From NCBI GenBank assembly GCA_019752535.1, contig JAIEMA010000001.1, positions 1 to 63,006 on the forward strand: 63,006 bases of DNA, given 5' to 3'. A program made the position numbers and the translations under genes. This stretch comes from Bacteriovoracaceae bacterium. Lineage in GTDB: Bacteria; Bdellovibrionota; Bacteriovoracia; Bacteriovoracales; Bacteriovoracaceae. A model generated the notes under the pieces. It made no database searches. It worked only from the letters and a program-made list of their open reading frames with translations, and was not told the DNA's origin. This document shows positions 1 to 7,965 of this stretch, one piece after another. Within the stretch, counting starts at the first letter, position 1. Every line of letters begins with the position of its first letter.

Positions 1-1
1 T

Positions 2-304
2 TTGATTCTTCGTCGATCTGATTTTGAAAGGGATCAAAATTCTGCGCTAAATATTGAAGTCTCTTCTGATGAAGAGCAATCGTCTTTTCAGAATGTGTGC
101 GTTTCAAATTTGAAAGAAATCTCTCAAGTGGATTCGTCCTGGGTGACGACTCATTTGCAGGGGTGTGAAGTTGATCAAATTGCATGGTTCTTTTTATGCG
201 ACTACATGCGCAAAGTCAATGAAACGAGGCCCTCTCATGACGATCATTTTTTGTTTAATTCTCCTCGCAGCAGGCTCATGGGTGATCGCGAGCTTATGGC
301 TTAA
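2..304 (+). CDS. C-terminal part of an unrecognised protein (5' end outside window)
   Basis: An open frame runs from the left edge to a TAA at 302-304, with no convincing start or ribosome binding site inside the window, so it is probably the tail of a longer gene. The visible residues are polar, rich in Ser, Asp and Glu, with no motif I recognise. It overlaps the start of the next gene by about 68 bases in another frame, which would be unusually long. Either the tail is real and coupled to the next gene, or the frame is fortuitous. No function is assigned. Confidence 0.35.
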   Translation: MILRRSDFERDQNSALNIEVSSDEEQSSFQNVCVSNLKEISQVDSSWVTTHLQGCEVDQIAWFFLCDYMRKVNETRPSHDDHFLFNSPRSRLMGDRELMA

Positions 305-1109
305 TGAGAGTCTAAATTTTAAGGTTAAGCGCAGCAATTCAGCAGATCAGCTCAACCTATGGCTTCAAAAATGGCAGCTCATGTCCACAACTGGTGGGTC
401 ACTTTCAGAATTAGGAGAAATTCCTGAATTTAAATTCTTCTCACGCCTAGCCGAAGCTGGTCTGAGGCATGCACGCACATTTGGCAGTTTTCCAAGGGAT
501 CTTCTTTGGGAGTGGCGTGATGGTCTGGCCAAAGAGAGGGCATTTGAGAAACGTTGGCGAGCGGTCAATCAGAGTGCCTACGCTCAGTTTTTAATTTTTA
601 TTTTGATCACATGGAGTTTTGTTTTTATCACCTCAGGCTCAATTGAGATTCAACTTCCATTCACCATTTATTTAGGAATGATCGTTCTTCAAATCATGGG
701 GCTTGTGTTCTTCCCTTGGGCTTTGAGCTCAAGTGCGAGAATGCGTCTTAAGGGATTTAGTGAGTTGTTGGAGAGCCTCTATGTTTTGCGCTCTTTAAGT
801 GGTGCTGGGATTGCTACAGCTCAAGTCCTGAGCGAAGCGAAACTTGAAAATTTAGTTCAGACAAAGATCACAAAAATTCTTGTTGAGCGTGTGCTTAAAA
901 TGGCCCAAATTTTTCAAAAACAAGGAGGGGCCCTAGGTAGGGAAGCGCAAATCCTATTGCAGGAAACTTGGTTTTTACGTGAGGAGTCTTTGACACAATT
1001 AGTGAAATGGGGTGAAGCAATAAAGCTGGTTTTTCTTTTGGTTTTCTTTGCAGGGGCTTATTTTCTCTTCCTTTTAGGGCTGGTATTTGAGCTTTTGAAG
1101 TCAAACTAG
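237..1109 (+). CDS. TadB/TadC-like (T2SS F family) membrane protein
   Basis: A 290-residue integral membrane protein. It has an N-terminal membrane segment (about residues 2-20), a soluble helical stretch, two adjacent membrane segments near the middle, a second helical region rich in Leu/Gln/Glu, and a last membrane segment at the C terminus. This is the layout of the TadB/TadC platform proteins of Flp pilus machines. Family assignment rests on topology and on the nearby CpaF/CpaC genes, not on a clear signature. I chose the ATG at 237 because GAGG lies 9 bases upstream; ATG at 219 and GTG at 165 are also open. It lies on the opposite strand from the rest of the pilus cluster, with ettA between them. 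Confidence 0.5.
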   Translation: MTIIFCLILLAAGSWVIASLWLNESLNFKVKRSNSADQLNLWLQKWQLMSTTGGSLSELGEIPEFKFFSRLAEAGLRHARTFGSFPRDLLWEWRDGLAKERAFEKRWRAVNQSAYAQFLIFILITWSFVFITSGSIEIQLPFTIYLGMIVLQIMGLVFFPWALSSSARMRLKGFSELLESLYVLRSLSGAGIATAQVLSEAKLENLVQTKITKILVERVLKMAQIFQKQGGALGREAQILLQETWFLREESLTQLVKWGEAIKLVFLLVFFAGAYFLFLLGLVFELLKSN

Positions 1110-1160
1110 TCTAATTAAGCTTCTTTTGCTAAGGTGGGCCACTCTTCAAAAGGTGGTTCT

Positions 1161-2843
1161 ATGTCAGATAAAGAAATTATCTTTTCCCTCTATAAAGCTG
1201 GAAAAGTTTATCCTAACAAAAAACAAGTCCTGCGCGATATTTCGATCTCATTTTATTATGGCGCTAAGATTGGTGTCTTGGGTCTTAACGGTGCGGGTAA
1301 GTCTTCACTTTTAAAAATTATTGCTGGCACTGATAAAGATTTTATCGGTGAACTTAATCGCTCAAAAGGCATCACTTACGGCATGCTTGAGCAAGAGCCA
1401 CAGCTTGATCCAGAACTCACGGTGCGTGAAGTTGTTCAGCAAGGTCTTCAGGCCATCGTCGATATCGTGAATCGTTATGAAGAAGTGAACAATAAGCTCG
1501 GCGAGACCATGAGCGATGATGAGATGAATAAGCTCCTTGATGAGCAGTCTCAGCTTCAAGATAAAATGGATGCTGCGAATGCCTGGGATCTTGATTCAAG
1601 ACTTGAACTTGCGATGGAAGCTCTTCGCTGTCCACCGTCTGATCAAAAATGTGGAGTACTCTCTGGTGGTGAAAAGCGTCGCGTGGCCCTTTGTCGTCTA
1701 CTCCTTCAGGAGCCAGATGTTCTTCTCTTAGATGAGCCTACCAACCATTTAGATGCAGAGTCTGTCTTCTGGCTTGAGCGCCATCTTCAGTCTTATAAGG
1801 GAACAATTATTGCGGTCACACATGATCGCTACTTCTTGGATAATGTTGCTGGTTGGATTCTTGAACTTGATCGCGGTCATGGAATTCCTTACCAGGGTAA
1901 TTACTCTTCATGGTTAGAACAAAAAACAAATCGTCTGGCCAAAGAAGAGAAAACAGAATCAAAACGCGCTAAGGCGATGGCCGAAGAGTTGGAGTGGATC
2001 CGCTCAAGTCCAAAAGCTCGTCATGCAAAGTCGAAAGCGCGTATCGCTAACTACGATAAAATGTTAGCTGATTCAAAAACTGAAAAGCGCAACGAGACAA
2101 CAGATCTCTATATCCCACCAGGCCCTCGTTTAGGTGATATCGTGATTGAGGCCAATGGCATCTCGAAAGCCTTTGGCGATAAAGTTCTTTATGAGAATCT
2201 TTCATTCAAGCTTCCTCCAGGCGGAATCGTAGGCATCATTGGTCCCAACGGAGCTGGTAAGACAACACTCTTTAAAATGATCACTGATCAACTAAAACCT
2301 GATGCAGGAACATTTAAAGTCGGAGATACCGCAAAAATTTCTTACGTCGATCAAGGCCGTGAGATGGATTCGGATAAGACTGTTCTTCAAGAGGTGAGCG
2401 GTGGCGCAGAGATTGTGAAACTTGCTGGCCGAGAGATGAACGTAAGAGCTTATCTTGGGAAATTTAATTTTTCTGGTGACGACCATTCAAAACGTATTAA
2501 AGAGCTCTCTGGTGGTGAGAAGAACCGTCTTCACCTTGCAAAAGTTTTAAAAGAAGAAGGTAACGTTCTTCTTCTGGATGAGCCGACCAACGATCTTGAC
2601 GTTAATACCCTTCAGGCCCTTGAGCGTGCTCTCATTGAGTTTCCAGGATGTGCTGTGGTTATTTCCCATGATCGCTACTTCCTCGATCGTATTTGCACTC
2701 ATATGCTCGCATTTGAAGGTGATTCAAGTGTGGTCTGGTTTGATGGGAATTTCTCAGACTATCATGAGGATCTTCGTCGCAGAAAAGGCGCACAAGCCGA
2801 TGTGCCAAGTCGTGTGACCTATAAGAAACTGACCCGCGTGTAA
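1161..2843 (+). CDS. ettA: Energy-dependent translational throttle protein EttA (ABC-F ATPase)
   Basis: A 560-residue ABC-F protein with two nucleotide-binding domains and no membrane segments. Walker A motifs are GLNGAGKSS (about 41-49) and GPNGAGKTT. The two signature motifs begin LSGGEKRR and LSGGEKNR, each followed by a Walker B LLLDEPTN. An arm insertion with the AWDLDS segment typical of EttA lies in the first domain. EttA binds the ribosomal E site and gates entry into elongation according to the ATP/ADP ratio. The start at 1161 has AAAGGTGG just upstream; a GTG at 1134 is open but has no site. Length and motif order are typical. Confidence 0.93.
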   Translation: MSDKEIIFSLYKAGKVYPNKKQVLRDISISFYYGAKIGVLGLNGAGKSSLLKIIAGTDKDFIGELNRSKGITYGMLEQEPQLDPELTVREVVQQGLQAIVDIVNRYEEVNNKLGETMSDDEMNKLLDEQSQLQDKMDAANAWDLDSRLELAMEALRCPPSDQKCGVLSGGEKRRVALCRLLLQEPDVLLLDEPTNHLDAESVFWLERHLQSYKGTIIAVTHDRYFLDNVAGWILELDRGHGIPYQGNYSSWLEQKTNRLAKEEKTESKRAKAMAEELEWIRSSPKARHAKSKARIANYDKMLADSKTEKRNETTDLYIPPGPRLGDIVIEANGISKAFGDKVLYENLSFKLPPGGIVGIIGPNGAGKTTLFKMITDQLKPDAGTFKVGDTAKISYVDQGREMDSDKTVLQEVSGGAEIVKLAGREMNVRAYLGKFNFSGDDHSKRIKELSGGEKNRLHLAKVLKEEGNVLLLDEPTNDLDVNTLQALERALIEFPGCAVVISHDRYFLDRICTHMLAFEGDSSVVWFDGNFSDYHEDLRRRKGAQADVPSRVTYKKLTRV

Positions 2844-2847
2844 TTTC

Positions 2848-2871
2848 TTTGGGGAGCTTAGGCTCCCCAAA
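2848..2871. terminator. Hairpin between convergent ettA and cpaF
   Basis: A 10-bp perfect stem (TTTGGGGAGC with GCTCCCCAAA) and TTAG loop lies where ettA and cpaF converge. The cpaF stop codon is inside the hairpin. Neither side has a long T-run, so it may be a weak bidirectional terminator or an RNA 3' end protector. Confidence 0.6.
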
Positions 2872-3943
2872 TCACATCATAAATGGGCTGATCAAGATCG
2901 CAGCCATAGACCTTGATGATTTGCTTAATTTTTCTTTTTTCTACATACACCACGTAGCCCACATTCCTGGCCACTAACCTTAGAACCTCTTGGTAGCTCA
3001 TGTCTTTGTTTCCGCTTGCGAGAACAAAAAGTTGGGCCACACGAAGCAGGGCATCCACTGCACTTGAAGCATGAAGTGTGCTCATTAATCCTTTATGTCC
3101 GGTGTTCATGGCCAACAAATAAGGCACGACTTCATGAGAGCGCATCTCTCCAAGCAAGATTCGATCAGGCGATAATCTTAAGGCATGCGCGAGGTAGTCC
3201 GTTAAGCTTCTTCCAGTCATTCGAGAAGAGAGCATGCGTGTAAGCCTAGGAGACTGGCAGCTGATCTCTTGAGTGTCTTCAAGTATCACCACATGATCTT
3301 CGGGATCTAAGTGCTGGAGCAATGAACTGAGAAGTGAGGTCTTTCCTGAGCCTGTGGCTCCTGCGACAAGGATATTTTCTTTCTGTTGAATCAAATTCTT
3401 TAAGATCTCTTCTCCATTAGAATCAATCTCATAATCTTTTAAAGGGTAAGAGACTTGCGCAAGCTGTCTTAAAAAGAGTTTCGTGCGTCCTTGTGGAGAG
3501 ATAGAGGAGTGAAGAAGTGTTACTCGCCACTGGGATTGATTGTATTGAAGAAATGCACTTCCACAGGGATGAGTATAATTAAATTCAAGTCTCATGCGAG
3601 CAGCTAAGGTCTCGGCCCAAAGATCCCAATCTTCCTCATCAAGGGGAGATGAAATCTTGCTGCGTATATTGCCTACGGATTCAATAAAATTCGGTCCATG
3701 ACAAAATATTTCCCTTACGTTTGGATCTATGTTTTGAAAAACCCAATCCATCTCTAGAGTTTTCACCCATTGCTCTAGACCAATCGCTTGAGTCTCAGGG
3801 AAATCTTTATGCCAAAAATCTTCTAGCATTCCCAAGCTTGGGACAGAGCCTTTATCGAGAAACTTTCTCCACTGCGTTCGTGCCCAAGGGATAACTGGGG
3901 GTGAGAATGTTTCAACAGTATTTTCTTTAAAAAGAGCGAGCAT
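2858..3943 (-). CDS. cpaF: CpaF/TadA-type pilus assembly ATPase
   Basis: A 361-residue secretion ATPase of the CpaF/TadA branch. Walker A GATGSGKTS is at about 195-203, followed by the Asp box LEDTQEI, then a segment ending RILLGEMR (Walker B region) and a His box around STLHASS. It should power Flp pilus extrusion from the cytoplasmic face. It is shorter at the N terminus than many CpaF proteins. Its ATG overlaps the stop codon of the upstream secretin gene by one base (TAATG), so the two are translationally coupled and probably made in set amounts. Confidence 0.88.
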   Translation of the reverse strand: MLALFKENTVETFSPPVIPWARTQWRKFLDKGSVPSLGMLEDFWHKDFPETQAIGLEQWVKTLEMDWVFQNIDPNVREIFCHGPNFIESVGNIRSKISSPLDEEDWDLWAETLAARMRLEFNYTHPCGSAFLQYNQSQWRVTLLHSSISPQGRTKLFLRQLAQVSYPLKDYEIDSNGEEILKNLIQQKENILVAGATGSGKTSLLSSLLQHLDPEDHVVILEDTQEISCQSPRLTRMLSSRMTGRSLTDYLAHALRLSPDRILLGEMRSHEVVPYLLAMNTGHKGLMSTLHASSAVDALLRVAQLFVLASGNKDMSYQEVLRLVARNVGYVVYVEKRKIKQIIKVYGCDLDQPIYDVIWGA

Positions 3944-5205
3944 TAGTTTTCCTCTTCAATGATTAAATAACCTTCAATGCGCTTATAGGTAGATTGCTTT
4001 CCTCGTGAGCCGAAAAGAACTCGTAGCAGTGGGACATCCTTTAAGCCGGGAAGATGTTTTCTGTCCTCACCTGAGCTTTTGTAGCCAATATGAAAAAGCT
4101 TATACACCATGCCGGGTTTAACGATCACAGACGATTTTTCTTTAGAGCCACTGATCGCTCCATTACTTGGACGAGTGAATTCTGTTTCATAGTCTAAAGC
4201 CAGATGACCATCTCTCTCTGACACAAGTGTTGTGATTTTAAGACCAGCAAATCTCCAGTCTATGGGGGCCATCACAACGCCCTGACCTTGTGAGATATTT
4301 TGAAAGGGAATTTGCGCTCCCACTTCGATGACATGGGGTTTTTCGAGTCGCACTAAGGTCTCAGGTTCTGCAAGTGTCGACATATCAATATTATTTTCAG
4401 CTAAGACGATTTGATTATCAGAAATCAATTTTTTTAAACCTTGATCAAAGAGATCTAAAGGCTTTGCTCTTAAGGCAGAAAGTCCAAAGCTGATCTCTTG
4501 GCCGTTCATACTTTCAATTTGAATGAGTTTAAGTTTGAGTTTTAGATTCCCACGTGCCCAGCGCGATTCACGGGAAATAAATTTCACCCCCCAGCGTGCG
4601 CTCAGTGCTTCCATAATCTCTTTCCCCCTTACTCCTGATTCATGAGTGCACTCCATATCCAGGTAGCGTGTGCGACATGAGACTCGAGTGATAGAAGCAT
4701 CAAACAGATCACGGTAAACATCAGTCACAATCAGGCGTTTTAATTCAGCAATGGCTTCAACATGAAAAACCACTCGATCTTTGTGCTGAGTTTTCAAAAG
4801 TTGAAGATAGCGCCAATCTTCGAGAGTTTTTACTTCACCATCTACCACCATGAGAGGTCCCTTGAGATTAAGGGTGAGGCCTAAATCTTTGAGAGTTTCT
4901 GCAAGCTGAGTGGTTTTTAAGAAGCTAGTTTTTGAGAGGACGTAGACCTGAAGTTGTTTTTTTCCATTTTTGTCCCAAATGACTAAGTCAGAGAATCCAA
5001 CCTGGCGGCCCTTGATAAGTAATTTTGTGCCCAAGAGGCGAGTCGTGAGGACATCTTTGTTGCCCACAGAGTAGTTTTTGAGCTTTTCCAAGCCAATTTC
5101 TCGCTGTTCACCCTTCGCAATGATTAAATCTTCGCTTGTTGCAGCGCATGATTCTTTGACAACGCTGAGAAGGACAGCTACAACCAATGGACTTAATTTA
5201 AGCAT
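3943..5205 (-). CDS. cpaC: CpaC/RcpA-type outer-membrane secretin of the Flp pilus
   Basis: About 420 residues: a signal peptide (hydrophobic run then SCAAT, cleavage near residue 22), an N-terminal pilus-assembly domain, and a C-terminal secretin domain with the characteristic VPLLRVLFGS near the end. It should form the outer-membrane pore for the pilus. The frame stays open upstream to 5508, but only the methionines at 5205 or 5220 place a signal peptide at the N terminus; GAGATG precedes 5205. Its first codons carry, on the other strand, the promoter of the small basic protein gene that starts at 5219, so the two 5' ends touch or overlap. Confidence 0.82.
   Translation of the reverse strand: MLKLSPLVVAVLLSVVKESCAATSEDLIIAKGEQREIGLEKLKNYSVGNKDVLTTRLLGTKLLIKGRQVGFSDLVIWDKNGKKQLQVYVLSKTSFLKTTQLAETLKDLGLTLNLKGPLMVVDGEVKTLEDWRYLQLLKTQHKDRVVFHVEAIAELKRLIVTDVYRDLFDASITRVSCRTRYLDMECTHESGVRGKEIMEALSARWGVKFISRESRWARGNLKLKLKLIQIESMNGQEISFGLSALRAKPLDLFDQGLKKLISDNQIVLAENNIDMSTLAEPETLVRLEKPHVIEVGAQIPFQNISQGQGVVMAPIDWRFAGLKITTLVSERDGHLALDYETEFTRPSNGAISGSKEKSSVIVKPGMVYKLFHIGYKSSGEDRKHLPGLKDVPLLRVLFGSRGKQSTYKRIEGYLIIEEEN
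5156..5184 (+). promoter_or_regulatory. Sigma-70-type promoter for the small basic protein gene
   Basis: A perfect TTGACA (5156-5161), a 17-base spacer, then TACAAC (5179-5184). Transcription would begin near 5191, about 28 bases before the ATG at 5219. The promoter lies inside the signal-peptide codons of the divergent secretin gene, so its RNA polymerase traffic could interfere with that gene. Confidence 0.6.
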
Positions 5206-5218
5206 CCAGGAGCATCTC

Positions 5219-5380
5219 ATGGCCTCACGTACCGCTATTACTGAAGCACGCCGTAAAGCAAAACACCGCGCAATGGGCGCAAAACGCAAAGCTGCTGATC
5301 GCAACAAGGGAACAACTCCTAAGTTTGCTATCCACGAAGGTGCTGCACCTAAAGCTGCTAAGAAAGCTGCTACTAAGTAA
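5219..5380 (+). CDS. Small basic Lys/Arg/Ala-rich protein, 53 residues
   Basis: It encodes 53 residues beginning MASRTAITEARRKAKHRAMG and ending in a Lys/Ala tail. There is no membrane segment and no Cys. A strong AGGAG lies 6 bases before the ATG and a near-consensus promoter lies at 5156-5184, so this is a genuine expressed gene. The frame stays open upstream to 5078, but that part is antisense to the secretin. Composition suggests nucleic-acid or ribosome binding; I do not recognise a named family. The tail resembles histone H1-like Lys/Ala repeats. It is divergent from the secretin and convergent with the pilus-cluster gene at 5391. Confidence 0.75.
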   Translation: MASRTAITEARRKAKHRAMGAKRKAADRNKGTTPKFAIHEGAAPKAAKKAATK

Positions 5381-5390
5381 TTTTCCTTTC

Positions 5391-5681
5391 TCATAAGAAA
5401 ACCCTCAAAGTTTCTCGAATGAATGATGGATCCACGGTGACTTCTTGTAAGTCGCCGTGAAAGTCCACGCACAAATGCCAAGACACTTCTTGTCTGTTGG
5501 GTATGCATGGTTGTGAGCTAGAAATCATTTCTATAAATTCTCGTGGAATATGAAACTCGGATTCCATTTTATCTACTAGATGCTGAGCATGTGCATGCTG
5601 ATTCATCGGATAACTCATCACGATGACCTTTGCCTCACATAGAGCTGGCAGTAGAAAGAGCAGACTAATAAGCAATTTCAT
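5391..5681 (-). CDS. Small exported protein in the pilus cluster (hit-locus-like position)
   Basis: A 96-residue protein with a clear signal peptide (MKLLISLLFLLPALCEA, cleavage before Lys18) and two further Cys residues that could form a disulfide. I chose the ATG at 5681 because AGAAGGAAG precedes it and the signal peptide starts there. The gene overlaps the end of the upstream gene by 17 bases. In Bdellovibrio bacteriovorus the hit locus is a gene for a small exported protein of about 100 residues (Bd0108) beside Flp pilus genes. Size, export and position match here, but I cannot claim sequence homology by eye. Confidence 0.65.
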   Translation of the reverse strand: MKLLISLLFLLPALCEAKVIVMSYPMNQHAHAQHLVDKMESEFHIPREFIEMISSSQPCIPNRQEVSWHLCVDFHGDLQEVTVDPSFIRETLRVFL

Positions 5682-6072
5682 AATTTCTTCCTTCTTTTTT
5701 TTCTTGGATAGCTTCGATACCTGCGATGTAGGGTATAACGGACCATTCTTCATGAATTAAAGACTGATGGTGTTCTCGATATGTTTTTTCAGGAAGCCAT
5801 AAAAAGATTTGCTCATTCTCAAGTTTTGAGAGGATCGCTGTGGCAATAGGCTTTCCTGATTTCTTTGAAAGTATTATTTTTTTATTTTTCTCAAATGCTG
5901 TGTGAAGAACTCCGCTTATTTTAATTTCAATATGATTTTCGGGAATCGCTTGGGAGACATTCACCTCGGGATCTGAGGGCCAGCAGAGTATAAGTAAGAA
6001 GCTATTAAAGGATAGCGCCGCTAAAAATATTTTAAGTGCGAGTTTTTTTCGACTCTGTTTAGACTTTTGCAT
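5665..6072 (-). CDS. Single-pass membrane protein of the pilus cluster, possible short CpaB
   Basis: A 135-residue protein with a basic N terminus, one membrane segment (about residues 12-30) and a mostly beta-type extracytoplasmic domain. A CpaB/RcpC protein with a SAF domain normally sits next to the secretin in Tad clusters. This one is half the usual length and lacks an obvious SAF motif, so it may be a minimal or unrelated replacement. Its start ATG lies within the last codons of the 53-residue gene upstream. Confidence 0.6.
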   Translation of the reverse strand: MQKSKQSRKKLALKIFLAALSFNSFLLILCWPSDPEVNVSQAIPENHIEIKISGVLHTAFEKNKKIILSKKSGKPIATAILSKLENEQIFLWLPEKTYREHHQSLIHEEWSVIPYIAGIEAIQEKKEGRNYEIAY

Positions 6073-6220
6073 TTATGCTCTCCAATTTCTTCCATTCTGT
6101 TTCAAATCTCGTGATGTCATCCTTCATCGCTTCAACATGCTTTTGATGAATGAAATGTTGTGTCGCTAAAAGGCTACTAAATGCACTTACCCATAAAGCA
6201 AAGAAGAGAATTTGGCTCAT
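6059..6220 (-). CDS. 53-residue bitopic membrane protein of the pilus cluster
   Basis: The reading frame runs from ATG at 6220 to TAA at 6059-6061. It encodes a hydrophobic N-terminal segment (residues 3-20) followed by a charged helical tail (HQKHVEAMKDDITRF onward). The ATG overlaps the stop codon of the upstream gene (ATGA), GGAGG lies 5 bases before it, and its end overlaps the next start by 14 bases. Such coupling on both sides argues strongly that it is real. Shape resembles a small pilus accessory or anchor protein; no family is recognised. Confidence 0.75.
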   Translation of the reverse strand: MSQILFFALWVSAFSSLLATQHFIHQKHVEAMKDDITRFETEWKKLESINAKV

Positions 6221-6777
6221 TCAATCCTCCATGTGGCTTGTCTCTCAAGGGGTGAGATCAGATTCATAGAAACATTAAAACTCATCAGAGGCGTAACCTG
6301 TCGCCAAGAGAGTTTGTTTTTTCTTAACTGGGCTACATCTAGTTTTCGGCTAAAGAATAATTTGTGTTTATAGGGAGAGAGTGTGGGCTCGAGGTGAAAT
6401 TGACATCCGGACAATCGTTGTTGGATGGCATTCTTTTCATAGTTCAGGAATGCCGCTTCTTGTAAGCCCATTAGAATTTTTTTGGCTTTCTCCCAGTTTA
6501 AAGCTAAAAGCCAACCCGTTCCGGGAAAGAAAAGGGCGATGCCCTGTGAGACTTTTCCGGCCGAGAGCATGCGGTTGACTGAATTGACTCTTGCGATGAG
6601 TTGATTGGTTTGAAGAATTGTTTTTTTTAAGCACAATACTTGTTTGTGGTGAGCTCTTGTATCTTGCAGTCTTTTTTGCCAGACAACTGCCTGAACACCA
6701 ATCATGATCGCCATAAGTAGTAGTAAGACGAAACCAGGGGCTTCGAGGAACCCTCGATTATTTAAAAGATTATTCAT
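6217..6777 (-). CDS. Membrane-anchored pilus-cluster protein, TadE/TadG-like N terminus
   Basis: A 186-residue protein. The N terminus reads NNRGFLEAPGFVLLLLMAIM, a short leader then a hydrophobic segment, similar in layout to TadE/TadG pseudopilins, although the usual Glu at +5 is not clearly placed. The rest is a predicted extracytoplasmic helical then mixed domain. I chose the ATG at 6777, which overlaps the stop of the upstream gene. Function beyond pilus assembly is not supported. Confidence 0.6.
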   Translation of the reverse strand: MNNLLNNRGFLEAPGFVLLLLMAIMIGVQAVVWQKRLQDTRAHHKQVLCLKKTILQTNQLIARVNSVNRMLSAGKVSQGIALFFPGTGWLLALNWEKAKKILMGLQEAAFLNYEKNAIQQRLSGCQFHLEPTLSPYKHKLFFSRKLDVAQLRKNKLSWRQVTPLMSFNVSMNLISPLERQATWRIE

Positions 6778-6991
6778 GAAGCTTACCCCTGAATGACCAA
6801 TGAACTTGAGGCCCAAGGCAGGCTGAGCCCCAGGAATAAGTTAGAGGAGAGCTCGTCATTGAGGCCGACACTCGTCTTATTTCTTTTCGCCAAATCTGAG
6901 AGGTGCAAAGAGATCGACTACTTAAAACAAAGAAACTGAGCGCACAAATCAGCATGCCTGTGGTCGTGAATGTGGACGTCAAAATGCTCAT
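6770..6991 (-). CDS. Small membrane protein downstream of the Flp pilin
   Basis: A 73-residue protein with an N-terminal membrane segment (about residues 8-27) and a short basic, Ser/Trp-containing tail. It begins two bases after the pilin stop codon and overlaps the next gene by 8 bases, so it belongs to the same transcript. Only a weak GAAGTGA serves as ribosome binding site, suggesting translation by readthrough from the pilin. No family is recognised. Confidence 0.6.
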   Translation of the reverse strand: MSILTSTFTTTGMLICALSFFVLSSRSLCTSQIWRKEIRRVSASMTSSPLTYSWGSACLGPQVHWSFRGKLHE

Positions 6992-6993
6992 TT

Positions 6994-7164
6994 TTAATTC
7001 ACTTCGATATTGTTCACAATTTCAGTTTTCATCATTTCAACTCGCTTTTTGATCACACCACCGAACTGCTTAACTGCGACCAGACACATTATTCCTACTA
7101 GTCCTGATACGATTACGTACTCCATGAGGGCTTGGCCTTTCTGATTCTTTTTCACTAAGTTCAT
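6994..7164 (-). CDS. flp: Flp-type (type IVb) major pilin
   Basis: This 56-residue protein is the diagnostic member of the cluster. A basic leader ends in Gly10, and the mature protein begins QALMEYVIVSGLVGIM, so Glu and Tyr sit at +5 and +6 exactly as in Flp pilins. A hydrophobic segment and a short charged tail follow. AGGAG lies 5 bases before the ATG. It is the first gene of the minus-strand cluster, as expected for the most abundant product. A matching prepilin peptidase (TadV/CpaA) is not in the window and must lie elsewhere. Confidence 0.93.
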   Translation of the reverse strand: MNLVKKNQKGQALMEYVIVSGLVGIMCLVAVKQFGGVIKKRVEMMKTEIVNNIEVN

Positions 7165-7311
7165 AAAACTCCTTTGTTTTATTGATAGGGGCAGAGCGAA
7201 TAGACCACGAAGGCATGATTTTTGTCGTCAAAAGTGGGGCATGGTTGAGCAGGAAATTCAGGTATGAAACAGTGATTGCTCCAAATGGAGTCAAGGGGTT
7301 AGAATAATTAC

Positions 7312-7965
7312 ATGGAAGATAATGCGAAGGTTTTCGTTTTTGAAAAGAAAGAGATTTTTCTTATTTTTGTATTCGTGGTGATCATGAGTGTCACTTGCTT
7401 TACCTTGGGAGTAAATCTGGGGAAGAAGCTTGCGCTTGAAAAAGCGGACATCACAAGTGCAGATACTAAAGTGGTGGAGATGAAATCTTCGGTTGAAGAA
7501 GATGCAGACTCGACTGGCGATATGCCGAAGATGAATGATGAAGAGAAGCTTGATAAAATGATGGAAGATTCAAAGAATCGCCTCAATCAAGAACTTCAGC
7601 AGGGTTTCAGTAATGAAGAGGGCGAGAAGCCAAAGACTGAAGAGGCTACTACTGCTACTGCAGCAGTACCTGTCACAAAGCCAGCAGTAAAGGCTTCAGA
7701 AGTAACAACTGCGACTGAACAGACCGGAAAATATACAATCCAACTTGGAAGCTATAACTCAATGGATGAAGCCAAGCAGTTTGCAGAGGGCTTTACTGTG
7801 AGAGGCTATAATCCCATTATCAATGAAGTCATCATTGCAGAAAAAGGGACTTGGTATCGAGTCTCTTTAGGTCTTTTTGAGACGACCGCTGCTGCTCGCG
7901 AATATATCAAGAAAGAAGCGACTCTATTTCAGGGCCAGGACTACGTCATTTCTGAAATCAAATAA
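7312..7965 (+). CDS. SPOR-domain inner-membrane protein
   Basis: A 217-residue protein with a short cytoplasmic start, one membrane segment (about residues 14-34), a long acidic then Thr/Ala/Lys-rich linker, and a C-terminal SPOR domain (about 140-217, beginning YTIQLGSYNSMDEAKQFAEG). SPOR domains bind glycan strands without stem peptides at division septa, so a role in cell division or wall remodelling is likely. It is divergent from the pilin operon and its last 8 bases overlap the end of purB. Confidence 0.88.
   Translation: MEDNAKVFVFEKKEIFLIFVFVVIMSVTCFTLGVNLGKKLALEKADITSADTKVVEMKSSVEEDADSTGDMPKMNDEEKLDKMMEDSKNRLNQELQQGFSNEEGEKPKTEEATTATAAVPVTKPAVKASEVTTATEQTGKYTIQLGSYNSMDEAKQFAEGFTVRGYNPIINEVIIAEKGTWYRVSLGLFETTAAAREYIKKEATLFQGQDYVISEIK

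Noticed and set aside
5432-5458. An 11-bp hairpin CACGGTGACTT/AAGTCGCCGTG
   Set aside because: Lies within the coding end of the exported-protein gene with no T-run; could be chance or help end the converging small gene, not strong enough to call a terminator.
5206-5508. N-terminal extension of the secretin frame
   Set aside because: The extension is antisense to the small basic protein gene and lacks sense as a leader; the signal peptide starts at 5205 or 5220.
7070-7294. A 74-codon minus-strand frame across the pilin start
   Set aside because: It is another frame of the Flp pilin and its upstream region; the true pilin motif is in the frame 6994-7164.
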